64,000 bases of DNA from Reticulitermes speratus (GCA_021186555.1 JAJKFL010000002.1:27692001-27756000); one strand, 5' to 3'; positions 21,346 to 33,782 are shown, counted from the first letter of the stretch. Made by a program: numbers and translations. Notes: a model not told the origin generated them from the letters alone.

Positions 21346-22849
21346 ATGGATTCATCCCCCTTCCTCAGAGGAAGACTGATCCATCGCCATTTTCTAGCTC
21401 TAATTTGTAATATTATAGGCTTCTATCCAGTAGCTTCCCACAGCTCGGTATTACTTATTATCTTAGACCATCATTTTGTCTACCATACGTATATACTGAA
21501 TACTGCAATGTATAAAACTCTACTGCATTATAAAACCAGGTTGCGTTTTAAAACGAAAACCTGTTTAACACAGTTTTTCGTTACATACGAAAAAAAAAAA
21601 ATCTGAACAGATGTGAATGCAGCGGCCATGATATTTAAGCAGCTAGCACTAAAACGTAACAGGCCTGTTATATAATTTTCGCTGTCATTCCTAACATAAA
21701 ATGCTGCCTACCTGCTGAACAGCACCTACTTCCTTTCTTTCTTCGGTTCTTTCTTTCGCAGACCGCCATGTTCCACAATGCTAAAGAGCTAAGAAAGAGA
21801 ATCGTCACCAACCTCAACAGAACAGACATCTTTCGTCCCAGATATTGGTGACGGAAACCACAAACTGGAGTCCGTTTCGCGTAAAACCGTTGTAGTGTTA
21901 GACAATTATTACACAATTGACTGTAAGTGCTATATCAACCATACCGACGGCACTGGTAAACAATCATTAACACTGAAGTAAAAAATGATGTCGACACCTG
22001 AATTATTAATCACCCGATTATCAACCACAACGACGGGACTGGTAAACCGTCCTTCAGTCAAAAGTTAAAACAGCTGTTATAAAGCCAGCCTCACAAAACC
22101 AGTGAAAACCTGACGAAAGAAACAAGAAAAAAGAAGGCGAATTCCTATGCTGATAACTGCAGCCTAACTAGTCAAGCCAAGCTGCAACTTACGATTTCCT
22201 AGACGCTAAAGCATGTGGCTTACTGTGCTATTTCTCATAAGCCCCCTTATACATTCAAATACGCCTCTGGCACTCCCACGAGCGGCTGCGCCTAGAATAA
22301 TTTGCCACTCCTGAAAAGGCAGAATTCGTAATCATGCAGACAGAGCCGGACTCCACCCGAAACAGTCAAGAACAAACGCAGCTGGCTTGAAAATTCACTA
22401 GCCCTTTGAAACCTGCACTTCATCTTCAAAAATTTAAAAGCTCAGTTCCTACCTCGCTGAGAATCCAGCGTCTCCAACATAAAAATCAATCGGTTAATGT
22501 TGTTTTAGGAAATAATGGCTGTTTGTTGTACGGATTACATGAAATAGCATACTTACGGGTACACTGTGTGCAAAACGCAGAGTTCTTTTATGTTAATGCA
22601 TGTGGTATAGGCGTATGTCGGAAGCAATATGCTTGGAAGGAAAGTACCATATTTGTCTAAAATATTTAACACTTTAGTCAGCATTTATGGGACTGAAAAT
22701 GTAATTAGTTTATAGGAAAGCAGTAATGCATGTTATTCAGAAGTTACTACAATTAAATGCCATGCGCATAATCCATTAAGCCTACAGTATGGGTTCAAAA
22801 CCTCTAGCCATTATTGAAGATCTTCCCTCCAGAGAAGGATTCCTACGTG
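21346..22849. other. No recognised gene; one repeat-like patch
   Basis: The segment 22400-22560 resembles, on the minus strand, the dispersed repeat at 62780-62985 (shared AAAAATCAATCGGTTAATGTTG-like core). Otherwise no gene is recognised. Confidence 0.35.
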
Positions 22850-23452
22850 CTTACAGGACAGGCAGAGGTTTCAGCCCTTAACCGTGTACAACCCACAGGT
22901 AACTACTGCCCCATATTCAAGAGCATGCAGTCCCTTAACACTCGCGATGACAGTCGAGAAAAAACATATAGATCCTATCAAAAACATAAGTCTCTATCAT
23001 TTCTTTCCAAAGGTTAAATTTGTTATGTGTGGCGTTTCGTTTATAACAAGCCTAAAGCAAAATTTATGCACAGCTCTAACCACAAAGACCACTACAGAAA
23101 GTAACTGTATTATCTCACACTCAAAAAAAAGACAGACTTCACTTCAGCCAAATGTATTATTAACTGGAATACATCAGTTACTGGCCACAAACAAGGGAGG
23201 ATCGGCTTTCCTTAGCACAAACAACTTCCAAGGTCAACTGCAAACTCGTCAGTCAGTGTCAGTACACGTGCCACCTGCATTAACCTTCAGAAACTCTGTA
23301 ATGTGTCCAGACTGGGTACTTATGTGCTTCGTATGATCCTCACAATAAATAACGATTATGTCCCAAAACACCCTTAACAGATCTGTCTGTATAATAGAAA
23401 CACTCTGCTTTCTCTGTGAGATACGAAGTAACGTTTTATACATAATTTAGAT
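22850..23452 (+). repeat. Unclassified dispersed repeat (A/B type)
   Basis: Two parts. Part A (22850-23260) aligns with the reverse complement of 54850-55290, sharing for example AACAAGCCTAAAGC and GCACAGCTCTAACC. Part B (23265-23452) aligns with the reverse complement of 55630-55835, sharing TTCGTATGAT and ATAATTTAGATG. No protein, tRNA boxes or inverted ends were recognised, so the class is unknown. The 150-codon frame inside is not supported as a gene. Confidence 0.65.
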
Positions 23453-23602
23453 GAACGTCAGTTTTATAAATTCTATGGTACACCGTTGTACGTGTACACC
23501 ATAGTTTTCATGAATTAACTGAGTAAAAACACAAGAAATCCCACAACAGCCGACTCCTATTCGGAGTTCAAATCGCGTACCTCCAGAACTCGCCTAGTTA
23601 CC

Positions 23603-23830
23603 GCCGTGGTAGCCCGATTGGTAGTAAAATTTATGTAACCCATCAGATGTGTGTAACAGCAATGATGCTGGCTTGTATTCTGTAAGTAATGGGTTCGTAT
23701 CTCGAAAGGGTTAGTAATTATCCTGACAATCGTTTGCTACTCATTTTCTCCCAGCGAATTCGGGAATATAATGTTGTACTAAGCCATGATCGCCTCCTTC
23801 CAAATCTATACCACTTCACTACTCATAAAG
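23603..23830 (+). mobile_element. tRNA-derived SINE, family 5, diverged
   Basis: A-box-like GTGGTAGCCCGATTGG, then a B-box-like GGGTTCGTATC about 75 bases later, then a body with TTTTCTCCCAGCGAATTCGG related to the CCAGGCAAATGCCGG-type body of family 5 (compare 57010 and 63440 on the other strand). Strongly mutated. Confidence 0.55.
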
Positions 23831-23888
23831 GTCGTCATATCACAGTCGACGTTCCTTAGTTTTTAGCTCAGTGGTATCGACTGTTTTA

Positions 23889-24250
23889 GGCGCGTTCGCA
23901 TAGTCGCGAAAACCGCTTATTAACTTCGCCATGCCCGTCTGTCCGTCTATCCGCTTTTATCAGCAGGGCTTCCACTGGACGAATTTCCGTGAAATTTGAT
24001 ACTGGGGACTTTTACGAAAATCTGCCGAGAAACTCCAAATTTGGTTAAAACCTGGCAAAATTATCGGGCACTTTACATTATCACCTAAGTACGTTTCATT
24101 GTTGCCGGCGACGTTAAATCGCCACAAAATTCACATCCAGACTCGCTAAAATTTTCAACCCTATGAATTCGAAGCATTAAAAAGCTTCAAATTTTAAACA
24201 ATAGTGCTGACAAGAATATGAACTCAATTGTCCTTCAAATTCTTCAACCC
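23889..24250 (+). mobile_element. MITE with GGCGCGTTCGC end, 5' part
   Basis: Starts TTTTAGGCGCGTTCGC and continues with the TGTCCGTCTATCCGC and GAAAATCTGCCGAGAAACTC blocks shared with the full copies at 36534 (+) and 41046 (-). The right half is too diverged to find the second terminus. Confidence 0.65.
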
Positions 24251-24329
24251 ATTTAGGCCTGCACGTACTACAGAAAGTTACGTGTATAATGGTTCGTACT
24301 TCACACTAGTGTTTATTTTTACGTACAGC

Positions 24330-24540
24330 ACACATGCAGGCGGTTGAGTGGCTGGTCACTGGACTCCAGACGGGGACATAAGACTTTTCTCTACTCCCAA
24401 ACGTTCAAACCGGGTACGGGGCGCACCCAGCCTCCTACTCAATGAGTACCGGGGGGCTTATTCCGGCGATAAAGCAGCCGATGCGTGAAGATGACCACGC
24501 ACCTCCATTAGTGCCGAAATTAATAATCCGTGGTGTAGCA
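24330..24540 (+). mobile_element. SINE family 2/3-like body, diverged
   Basis: Contains GCACCCAGCCTCCTACTC, ATGAGTACCGG and GATAAAGCAGCCGATGCG, the central domain shared by SINE families 2 and 3. It is preceded by a tRNA-like head (GGTTGAGTGGCTGG). No clear duplication. Confidence 0.6.
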
Positions 24541-24804
24541 CTTGCACTCCGCCGTATGCCTTCACGGCGTGATCAGAGACAACTCTGCCTTTCCACACGC
24601 AACCTCAAATATTCATGCCGTCACCACCACTGCAACAAGTAACTTCTCCAACAACTTTATCCTATACATTATGTACGTGTAAGCAGAACACTGTCCAGCA
24701 GGCAGCACTAAAAGAATGTGTAACTAGTTATGTTTTACACCAACCAAATGCACATAATTATTTAAAGAACATTAAAATATTCTATAAAATGTTAGATAAA
24801 AAAA

Positions 24805-24850
24805 CCCCCAACATATGTTTCGGCTTATCGATAAGCCATCCTCAGGGGGT
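24805..24850 (-). ncRNA. Hammerhead-type ribozyme motif, left palindrome arm
   Basis: Minus strand: stem I CCCC/GGGG, core box CTGAGGA, extra T, stem II as the 16-base self-complementary GGCTTATCGATAAGCC, the GAA box, stem III palindrome ACATATGT, and T at the cleavage position. CTGAGGA fits the CTGANGA consensus. A perfect stem II palindrome is unusual, because the same bases can also pair between two molecules. Confidence 0.75.
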
Positions 24851-25057
24851 GTCACAACTGCTTGTTTATAAAACACGTACACATATTGGTCCTCTGTAGA
24901 GGAGTATAGTCATCGCCATATCTCACTAGACTTTCTTGCACCACTTGTTGCGTGAACAAATGCGTTCTTAAAGAAAGTCTAGTGAGATATGGCGATGACT
25001 ATACTCCTCTACAGAGGACCAATATGTGTACGTGTTTCATAAACAAGCGGTTGTGAC

Positions 25058-25103
25058 ACCCCCTGAGGATGGCTTATCGATAAGCCGAAACATATGTTGG
25101 GGT
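25058..25103 (+). ncRNA. Hammerhead-type ribozyme motif, right palindrome arm
   Basis: Plus-strand twin of the motif at 24805-24850, with core box (25063-25069), stem II palindrome, GAA box, ACATATGT and closing GGGG unchanged. Conservation of both arms keeps both ribozymes complete. Confidence 0.76.
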
Positions 25104-25204
25104 TTTTTAATCTAACATTTTATAGAATATTTTAATGTTCTTTAAATAATTATGTGCATTTGGTTGGTGTAAAATATAATTAATGTTCAAAAATGCACGG
25201 TGAA

Positions 25205-27080
25205 ATCTCAGAATAAAAATGTGTAACTAGCTTCGTTCCTAACTGTACAGTTCTGCAAGCTCACAAAAATTTAAGAACGGTGCCACATTAGTGGTCAAGT
25301 TGTATGTAGTTGTCACTGAAAACCAGATAACACATTTCTGCCCATGTAGCAAGGATCTCGTACTCCAAATCCGTTTCTGACGCTGGTATTTATAAGCCAT
25401 TGTCTAACATTCGACACCATTGTAAAACTTAGGGATTCACATTCATACGCTGCGTGTGTTATTAGTAAAGTACTGTAACACTTCGTGAACAAGTGTTAAG
25501 AAACTAAGTAGCTGTGCTACATTCATGGAGATAAGGCCACAGTTAAGACGTGGGCGCTATTGGCGGCAAGTTATGAAACTTCTTGCAATAATTTCACAGA
25601 GCAAAATCCTTGCGAAGCTAATTACCGCTCAGCTGGACAAGGAATTACCCAACTTTCATGAAATACGAAAGTACATAACCGACACACAAGAACCTCAAAC
25701 TGTTCTGAGCCATATTAATCCAATCCACATTCCCATCCTGCCAACCACACCTAGGTCTCCATCAGTTTCTCACACCACAACTTTATATGCATTATTTCCT
25801 AATGCCTCAGACGTGTGCGTTCTGCAAGCCCCTCCCATTTCGCCCTTCATTTGATCACCCAGTAACATTTGATCAAGAATACAAATTATGAAGCTCCTCG
25901 TTATTTAGTTTCCTCCAGTCTCACGTCACTTCCTCCGGATTGGGAGTCAAATAATGCCTACCCTGCTTTAAGAGCCAAATTCGACATAACATTCTTGCAG
26001 ACAGCAGATGACATGTACAGATAAACTGCAAAAGGCTTATGATTTATCGAGCTGTGTGTTTCGTTATTAAACAATTACTCTACCGGAAGAACGGGAGGCC
26101 ATAAAAATCCGAAACAATATCTGGTCTACGGAAAACGGGTCGAAGGTATAAGCTGCAAGCTTGAACATGTCTCAAATTTGCTGAATGACTGGTCGTCGCT
26201 CTTACAGAAAGGGTGCCAACACCTGGTTTAATGCCTCAGCAGTCTTGACACAGGAGAAACGACGCTGACAGCCAGAGCATTAAACACTGCGTCATTAAAA
26301 TGTCCTACGTGGATGTTTGTGAGTTCCTGCTAGGGTAAATTTAGAAGCAACACAGTGGGGTAGTACAAATGGTGAGCTTCACGCTCCATGCGCCTTCACG
26401 CCTCAGACAAGACCCCGGCATTCCCAATGAACAAGGCTGTGCAGCTACGCTTGTCAGAAAGTATGGGCCAGTGGCCTGACTTGTTCAGCCAGAAAAGGTT
26501 CATGTCAACTTAGAAAAGTTCGCAGTAAACACGGTTAAACAAACCGAAACGTTCCTGACTTTCGGCTCCTACAAAAACAATTGTTACGTAATTGTGGTTG
26601 TGATTACGGGAATAGTATGGGCAGAAGAGCTGTGCTGTAGAGAAGTCTGCGGGCTGTAATTAGAGAGAAAAGCTGCGGCCGGGCAAAGCTTAATTTGCAT
26701 ACGAATATTCAATTTAAGCCGTAATTAATTCGTGTATCGAGCGACGGTCCTGGTCCAGAGAGGGACGCTGCGGAAACGAATAGAAAGAAGCAGCGCAATC
26801 CGTGCGGTATGCGAAGATCGGAGCGGTTTCGTGGAACAGCGCGTCGCAACACTGTCACAGCCGCCGCAGTTAGAGATACAGGAGGGACAAGGTTTTTTTA
26901 GATTATTTATTGAAGATTACAATTTACAGTATTTACAGTATGCAAGGAAAAAATTACAAAAATTGTTCCGATAACCAGTTTAACTAAAATGAGTACATGA
27001 ACCAAACGTTATAAATAGGAAAAAATAAAAATAATATTAGTGAAAAAGACTAAAAAACACTATGCCTGATGGCGAGCTGG
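25205..27080. other. No recognised gene
   Basis: Begins just after AATGCACGGTGAA (25192-25204), a flank shared with the palindrome at 52033. The frame 25525-25854 has no known motif. 26890-27060 is A/T-rich and leads into the 16-bp minisatellite. Confidence 0.4.
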
Positions 27081-27320
27081 TTTACAGTAGTATATGTTTA
27101 CAGTAGTATATGTTTACAGTAGTATATGTTTACAGTAGTATATGTTTACAGTAGTATATGTTTACAGTAGTATATGTTTACAGTAGTATATGTTTACAGT
27201 AGTATATGTTTACAGTAGTATATGTTTACAGTAGTATATGTTTACAGTAGTATATGTTTACAGTAGTATATGTTTACAGTAGTATATGTTTACAGTAGTA
27301 TATGTTTACAGTAGTATATG
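27081..27320. repeat. 16-bp minisatellite, 15 identical copies
   Basis: Exactly 240 bases made of 15 tandem copies of TTTACAGTAGTATATG without a single difference. Such uniformity points to very recent expansion, or possibly an assembly effect. It is not a CRISPR: no spacers. Confidence 0.97.
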
Positions 27321-27990
27321 TTTCGGTCGTTTATGTTTATACATTTTATATGCAGAGTTTAGGTCGGCTAGTGTATAATGGTCATTGCCAGCAAATAGCC
27401 TACTCCTTAAGCCAAAGACCAGTTACCACCATCATGCCTGCACGTGCAATAAGCATTAAGACAGACGGTCATATTTTCAGATATTGAACAAACAGTACAC
27501 AACGCTTCATTTTCAAGTACTCACTTATTAGGAACAGCTATATACGCCTCCTGGTGTTGGCCCACCTCTAAACTAGAAGCGCCATCTTGATTGAGTACAG
27601 TAATGGGCAGTCAGATGGTGGGATGAATGGACGGACACAGATACATACATTACCTTGTACAAACACTACATACCTTATACATAACCTAGAGAATGACGCA
27701 ACAGTGATTTACCATTAGATAAATTACAGTAAGTGTTCGAGCTGCTGTTCATCAATATTTTGATACGAAGTACGAGCCAATTGACTGTCTCCCTACAGCG
27801 CAGCCGGCACTATAGGTCAATCGTTTTGTTCATGGCCCACATCTGTCTAGCGCCGGCTGTCCGTCCCAAAGCGTGGATTTATGCATACTGATATTAGCGC
27901 TGAAGCAGCATATCCAACGATATGATTGCGTTGCTGTAAGAATAACTGGCAGACTCCGTTGACAGTTCGCATATCCATGGTGCACTTCCT
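27321..27990. other. No recognised gene
   Basis: Unique sequence between two minisatellites. It starts TTTCGGTCG, which resembles the minus-strand hammerhead GAA region but has no core box. Confidence 0.4.
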
Positions 27991-28860
27991 GAAAGTTGCA
28001 GTTCGTCTTGTATGATGCGCAACTTTGCACCACACTATACAGGTAGTTCTGCTGTACCGTGACAGTTGTAGTTCGTCTTGTATGATGCGCAACTTTGCAC
28101 CACACTATACAGGTAGTTCTGCTGTACCGCGACAGTTGCAGTTCGTCTTGTATGATGCGCAACTTTGCACCACACTATACAGGTAGTTCTGCTGTACCGC
28201 GACAGATGCAGTTCGTCTTGTATGATGCGCAACTTTGCACCACACTATACAGGTAGTTCTGCTGTACCGCGACAGTTGTAGTTCGTCTTGTATGATGCGC
28301 AACTTTGCACCACACTATACAGGTAGTTCTGCTGTACCGTGACAGTTGTAGTTCGTCTTGTATGATGCGCAACTTTGCACCACACTATACAGGTAGTTCT
28401 GCTGTACCGCGACAGTTGCAGTTCGTCTTGTATGATGCGCAACTTTGCACCACACTATACAGGTAGTTCTGCTGTACCGCGACAGTTGTAGTTCGTCTTG
28501 TATGATGCGCAACTTTGCACCACACTATACAGGTAGTTCTGCTGTACCGCGACAGTTGCAGTTCGTCTTGTATGATGCGCAACTTTGCACCACACTATAC
28601 AGGTAGTTCTGCTGTACCGCGACAGTTGTTGCAGTTCCTCTTGTATGATGCGCAACTTTGCACCACACTCACTATACAGGCAGTTCTGCTGTACCGCGAC
28701 AGTTGTTGCAGTTCGTCTTGTATGATGCGCAAATTTGCACCACACTCACTATACAGGTAGTTCTGCTGTACCGCGACAGTTGTTGCAGTTCGTCTTGTAT
28801 GATGCGCAACTTTGCACCACACTCACTATACATGTAGTTCTGCTGTAACGCGACAGTTGC
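27991..28860. repeat. 70/77-bp minisatellite
   Basis: Nine tandem 70-bp units (27991-28620) followed by three 77-bp units (28621-28851) and a degraded partial copy. Each unit contains GACAGTTG, TGTATGATGCGCAAC and TATACAGGTAGTTC. The 77-bp type equals the 70-bp type plus an extra TTG and an extra CACT. Open frames on both strands (65-110 codons) repeat with the unit and end in each phase, so they are artefacts. Confidence 0.96.
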
Positions 28861-29227
28861 CTGCTTGTATGACCTCACGTTATACGAGTAGAAAACTGAG
28901 TAATAAGAATAAGAGAGGTTATAGAAGAAATAGGGCTAGGGACAGACAACGAAAAATATTACTAAACATCAAAACATATTTAATACATACATAACCTAAC
29001 AAACAGGACAGTTTAAAAAAATGTTATATTTGCATTAAATAATGAAATAATACAGTAAATTTAACACTTTACTTTGAAAGTGGATGGTCATCATCATCAT
29101 CAGTTAATAGTTAATCCAGAAGTGGGTGGCTGTGATTGACTTCCGCAAAACCGTGAGTAGTGTTTTATTTAACGACGCTGTCAGCTACTAAGATTACATA
29201 GCGTGGTAGTAAATGGATGAAATATGA
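28861..29227. other. No recognised gene
   Basis: AT-rich, with a small ATC run near 29087-29102. Confidence 0.4.
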
Positions 29228-29325
29228 GTATGGAGCACTGTTGGAATGATACTGTCGGAAGAAGGCATCAGTACTCGGAGCAAATCCTGTCCCAGTGCCA
29301 CTCTGTCCACCAAACTACGGCCTCC
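29228..29325 (-). mobile_element. SINE family 4 fragment
   Basis: Matches the reverse strand of the 33783 copy: TATGGAGCACTGTTGG, CAGTACTCGGAGCAAATC, then TGTCCCAGTGCCACT. It stops before the tRNA head, so it is a body fragment. Confidence 0.65.
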
Positions 29326-30104
29326 AAAAACGCAGTGTGGACAACTGAGACAGTGAAGGGCAGAACGACAAGTTGCAGAGAAAAACGATGAACGCCAGTA
29401 AAGTTATTCTTTACCAGAACAATGCACATACAATCGCCGAGTACGAAGGAACTTAGAATAACTGAAAAACTAATTTTCCGGAATGATCTCACGAATATAC
29501 ACTAAAGAAGGTAATTAGGCGTTCACATGACTTCTGGCGGTGGCCTACGACGCTTTAGTGGCTGCATGGAGCGCTTCAGACGAGCAAGTTACAGAGCCAC
29601 AAAAAACTGACTCGTTGCAAAAACTTCAAGCAAAACTAAATACAGCATGCTGTATTAATGTGATGCAGCAACCTACATAAAAACCACACCCCATCCCTGG
29701 AACGACATAAAACTGTTATTTCGACGACATGCTTTTACAGATACACATCCGATATTGAGGACACCAACATTTGCGCAAGCAGTACAGTTACCTGTGACTA
29801 TGTGTTAAAGATATGACTTGTTAATTTATTTCCCAACATTCCCCTACACCATACATTAAATCCCACGTCCACAGCAGACTTGGGTGTATAATTAATCTTC
29901 GACGAAAAGCACTGACCATTCTGATGTTCGCGGTTTCCCTTAGAGTCTAAGTAAATATTCAAGTAACGATGCCAGGACAACAATGTAACCACAGGGGGCA
30001 AGTCCGTGTAGAAATAAAACAATTCCTTGAAAATGAAAAACAAAATGACAGTTTAAAACTAACATTGGGATGGCAGAACCCACATATTCAGCGCTGTCAA
30101 TATC
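29326..30104. other. No recognised gene
   Basis: No motif was recognised on either strand. Confidence 0.35.
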
Positions 30105-30330
30105 ACAAACCGCACTGGGCATAATTTTCAGCCAGCTCCATCTGCCCCCATCCTCCCAACCTACCTCCTCGAGATTCATCTTAATACCGCCTTCTCATCT
30201 TCTTTTAGATCTCCAAGTGAACGTTTTCCGAGAGGCTATCCGACCAAGTTCTGTTATCATTACGTATCTCACTCGTCCTCGACAAAGCAATAGTATTCAA
30301 TCCAGGCACATCCTCTGAACGAATTTCAGG
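30105..30330 (-). pseudogene. LINE ORF2 C-terminal relic
   Basis: The minus strand decodes to TFTWRSKRR, stop, EGGIKMNLEEVGWEDGG and WSWLKIM. This corresponds to the LINE ending ...RRWEDNIKMDLREIGWE...WI.LAQDR. Stops inside; only the tail is present. Confidence 0.62.
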
Positions 30331-31009
30331 TCGTCAAACTAGACAATTTTCAGGAGTGTTCTCCACCGAAGTGAATGAGCGTGCAAGCTCGATTTACAGC
30401 TGACGCCGTCTCCCGATTCTTAACCTCCACTGCCTTCCAGATTGTCTATCTTCATTTTCAAGGGTTATTGCTACATTGCTCATTAAACACCAATTACTCA
30501 TATTTTCGTATATCAACAACGTTTCCATCTTTCTGAAAAGCCGATTTCCAAATCTGTCCACCTAAATTCTTCATACATATGTAGATTCTCCCATCTGCCC
30601 ACGTCATCGGAAGCTGCTTGACGTAACCACAGGTGACAGGTGACGTATAAATTACGAACATCCCTGTTATATAACTTCCTCCAGTCCTATGTTAGTTTGC
30701 TAGTTTCAAATATTCCCGTGCAGTTTTTTCAAAATGGTAATAGTATTCTTCCCCCTCATGCGGCCACATTCCACAACTACCCGTACAGAATAAATGTTAT
30801 AAATCTTAAACCTCACAGTGAGAAAATCGATTCAGCAAACGCACAGGACCTGTCTGAAGTACCCAGCGCCACTCACAGTGACTGTCAGTATCCTGCACAT
30901 CATTCAGTGTGGAGGGGTTTTCATCACTCCATATTTGTAAATGCGTGTAAATTAACACTAATTAATTATTACGCTATTCGAACTGAACATACGTCGTATT
31001 AACCCCTTA
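30331..31009. other. No recognised gene
   Basis: A 120-codon frame at 30640-31002 (+) has no motif I know. AT-rich. Confidence 0.35.
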
Positions 31010-31400
31010 AGCATAAAGACAAAACAGAAGTGGAGGGACGAAGTGACTGACAGTACACTTATAACATGGAAGAACACAGGAAATTTGCCGCTCTGCAAAG
31101 TTCCCATGCAGTACCAGCTCGTCCTTCTGGAGGGTAGGTTGGAGGCGAGGCAAGGCAAGGCAACGTGCTGAAAAGTGGACCGTTGCAGTATGCAGCAGAA
31201 ACAAGAAGCTGAGCATTCGGGATAATTTTGTGTTTGGACAGCTGCATTATGACGAAATATTTATAACGCAGGAGGGGCTGGATTTGGGCAAACGTTTTGA
31301 CGTCCTTGTTGGGAGGGCTGCATGAGAAGTACGCAGTGCAACGTGGAATCTAAGTACCAAATCAGCATTTACTCTATAACGGACAAAAACCACGGAAATT
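31010..31400 (+). repeat. Unclassified dispersed repeat, copy 1
   Basis: Aligns over about 390 bases with 34180-34600. Shared landmarks are AAGAAGCTGAGCA, GCAGCATTATGACGA, GGGAGGGCTGC, GTGCAACATGGA and ATTTGCTC (with differences). Same orientation, 3.2 kb apart. No coding or tRNA signal. Confidence 0.65.
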
Positions 31401-33782
31401 TCAAGCAACAAAGAATTCAAAATCTTGTTCCTACCTCACAGTAAACAGTCACCGCTGCGAAGTCCAACCGGTTATTACTGTTTCATAAAAATAAGTGTTG
31501 TTTCTGCTTAGATCGCACTGTGTTAAAAATACAGAGATTTTTAACATTAAAGCCCGTGGTAGGTACACAGGCTACAAACACCAGTGCGGCTCCTGCTGCC
31601 AAGTACATTCGGACCAACGAGAACTCCTACCTCGCAGTAAAAGACATTTCTGATTACAAAGCAAAAACACGATTTTATTACTGAGAAAAGAAACTACTAC
31701 ACGGCTGATATTACTGCTCTAACCACTATACCGCTAAACGCGACAGCTGGCGCCTCCTAACTTCGGCGCCCTGTTAGTGGGGGACACAAGACGCACACCC
31801 TAACACCGTTCCTGGTGGCACATGCAGAATACCATCCTGTGCTTTAAATGGTTAATCCAGTTTTCTAGACAAGACCGGGCACTAAAGTTTATAACTCTTG
31901 CAACTAATCCATCTTATTAGCTAAAACACACGAAAATTACAACAGTTTAATAAGTTGCATCATGTAGCTAAAATAAAACGGCATTACATACATGTGCACG
32001 TGTATCTACGATCTATCTCCGTACCAAATTTCACATGCGTAGCTAGAACGGTTCATTAGGAATCACAAAAAGCAAAGATGAAAAAAAAATGTTTCGCAAA
32101 ACCGCCATACTGTTATTTTGTATTGTATGAAAATGTTACCCAAATACAAGTGGCATGCTTTTCCGACCTCTCGTACCACACATTATTTCACGACCCCAAA
32201 GAACAGCCGCTAGTGTCACCCCACCTCGCAAGTTTCACCGTCCGCCATGTTATTACGGGTTGTAATCAATCAAACAGTACACCGTTAAATGTCCTCCAAG
32301 TCAAGTACTTCAAACATTTGAATGGACACACACACACACAAACACGCCATGGTGATATAAAATAGGCCTACTTTCTTGCCCTTGCACGAATAATAGGCTA
32401 AAACAGCAGCTTTTCAACATCTATTGTTGACATAAAAAAGAGCACCATCCACCTTGGCAGTTTCATGAGTACGAATTCCAAACCAACTTCGCCAGTTATA
32501 CACCAGCAACATCCACCCATGCACGTCTTCAAACGGACTCTCAGGCAATACTATATTCTGTGGGCGACATTATTTCGTGTGTATCGCGTCAGTTCCGGTT
32601 GTAAGAGAACAACACCGAGTCAGTTCACTACAGTCCACAGAACAGGAATGCGATTACACGAAATGTTACCACTATCAGTCCTCTCATCCCGCAGTACGAT
32701 AATGGGTAAGTGACAGCGCTCTTGAGAAAGTCTCGTGGGTTGGTCGAAGCTAATGCCTGAACTGACTTCGAGAATAGCCACTTGTCACCACGGCGACACA
32801 AAAGCCCTACCAGGCCCCCATACATCACACACGACCACAGCTATACGAGTGTTACAAAACTCGATCGAGATGAGTCGGATTTGAGCACCTTAGGTCGATT
32901 GTATTGCAAAGAACTGTAACTGAAAAGTAATACTTCAAGGAGAGAAGAAATAAAGACTAAATAAAGACCAGAAAGATAAAAATACTAAGCAAACAAAAAA
33001 TGAATATGACAGACAAAATGTGAGTAAGAAACATGGCGCGGATGAGGGATAAAAGATAGAAATGTACATAAATAAATAATGTAAAGGAGAGACGGTGTTA
33101 TAAGTAAATACATAAATAAATAAGGGGGAAAAAGGAGACCTCAAAACGTGTAACACACAGAAACACTGTAGTGTTCATGCGAGATTGTAAATTTATGCGC
33201 TGTTATTTAAGAAATAAGCACAAGAAACAGATAAAGAAACGAAAGAACAAAATGCGTAAAAAAGAAATAGAAACAGGGAAACAAGTTCGGAAACTTTTAT
33301 TACACTTTCAAGACTCACTGGCGTCAAAAAATTACTCAATAACGACACAAATAGGTCGTCAAGTGTTGCAACAGTCGACCCCAAGAGACCATGTTCAGAT
33401 CTAGGAACCTGAGTTTGAAACTAGGCTATACGAATATGAAGGGCCCACTGCATTACACGAACGGAAGACTACCAATTTCGGGAACGAAAAGGGAATGAGT
33501 GAGGATCTGATTGGCTGTCAAGCCTTCCACTCAAGCATTCAAGCACTTGCACTACCGCAGCTCGCTCCAATGCAGCGCTTTTTAATGTTAAACACTGCAG
33601 TCATCACTCCAGATGCCAGTACACCGACAATTACGGCTGCGAGGAAAAGGCAGGTAATTACCGCACAACGGCTAATGATTGACGATTCTCCCGACACATC
33701 CAAAACAGAATAACGGAAAGGTGCTGAACGGTGCATTGGGTAAGATACTTGATGCAGAAATCGGAAGAACAAATCCAGTCCA
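31401..33782. other. No recognised gene; tRNA-like and purine-rich patches
   Basis: On the minus strand 31690-31760 contains TAGCGGTATAGTGGTTAGAG, an A-box-like tRNA remnant. A short CA run is at 32328-32341. 32935-33280 is a purine-rich low-complexity stretch that produces meaningless open frames. No gene was recognised. Confidence 0.4.

Larger units (their letters stand above)
24728..25180. repeat. Large palindrome with a hammerhead motif in each arm
   Basis: Inverted repeat with arms of about 207 bp (24728-24936 and 24970-25180) that match almost base for base, around a 33-bp spacer. Each arm contains one hammerhead core: minus strand on the left, plus strand on the right, so they point outward from the centre. 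The arms also share CCATATCTCACTAGAC and CATAATTATTTAAAGAAC. I interpret it as a miniature Penelope-like inverted terminal-repeat pair. A transcript through it would form a long hairpin. Confidence 0.85.

Noticed and set aside
27081-28860. CRISPR array
   Set aside because: Tandem repeats touch each other without unique spacers, and the window is eukaryotic.
27830-28878. Many 65-110 codon frames on both strands in the 70/77-bp array
   Set aside because: They repeat with the tandem unit, occur in all phases and have no family motif; artefacts of repetition.
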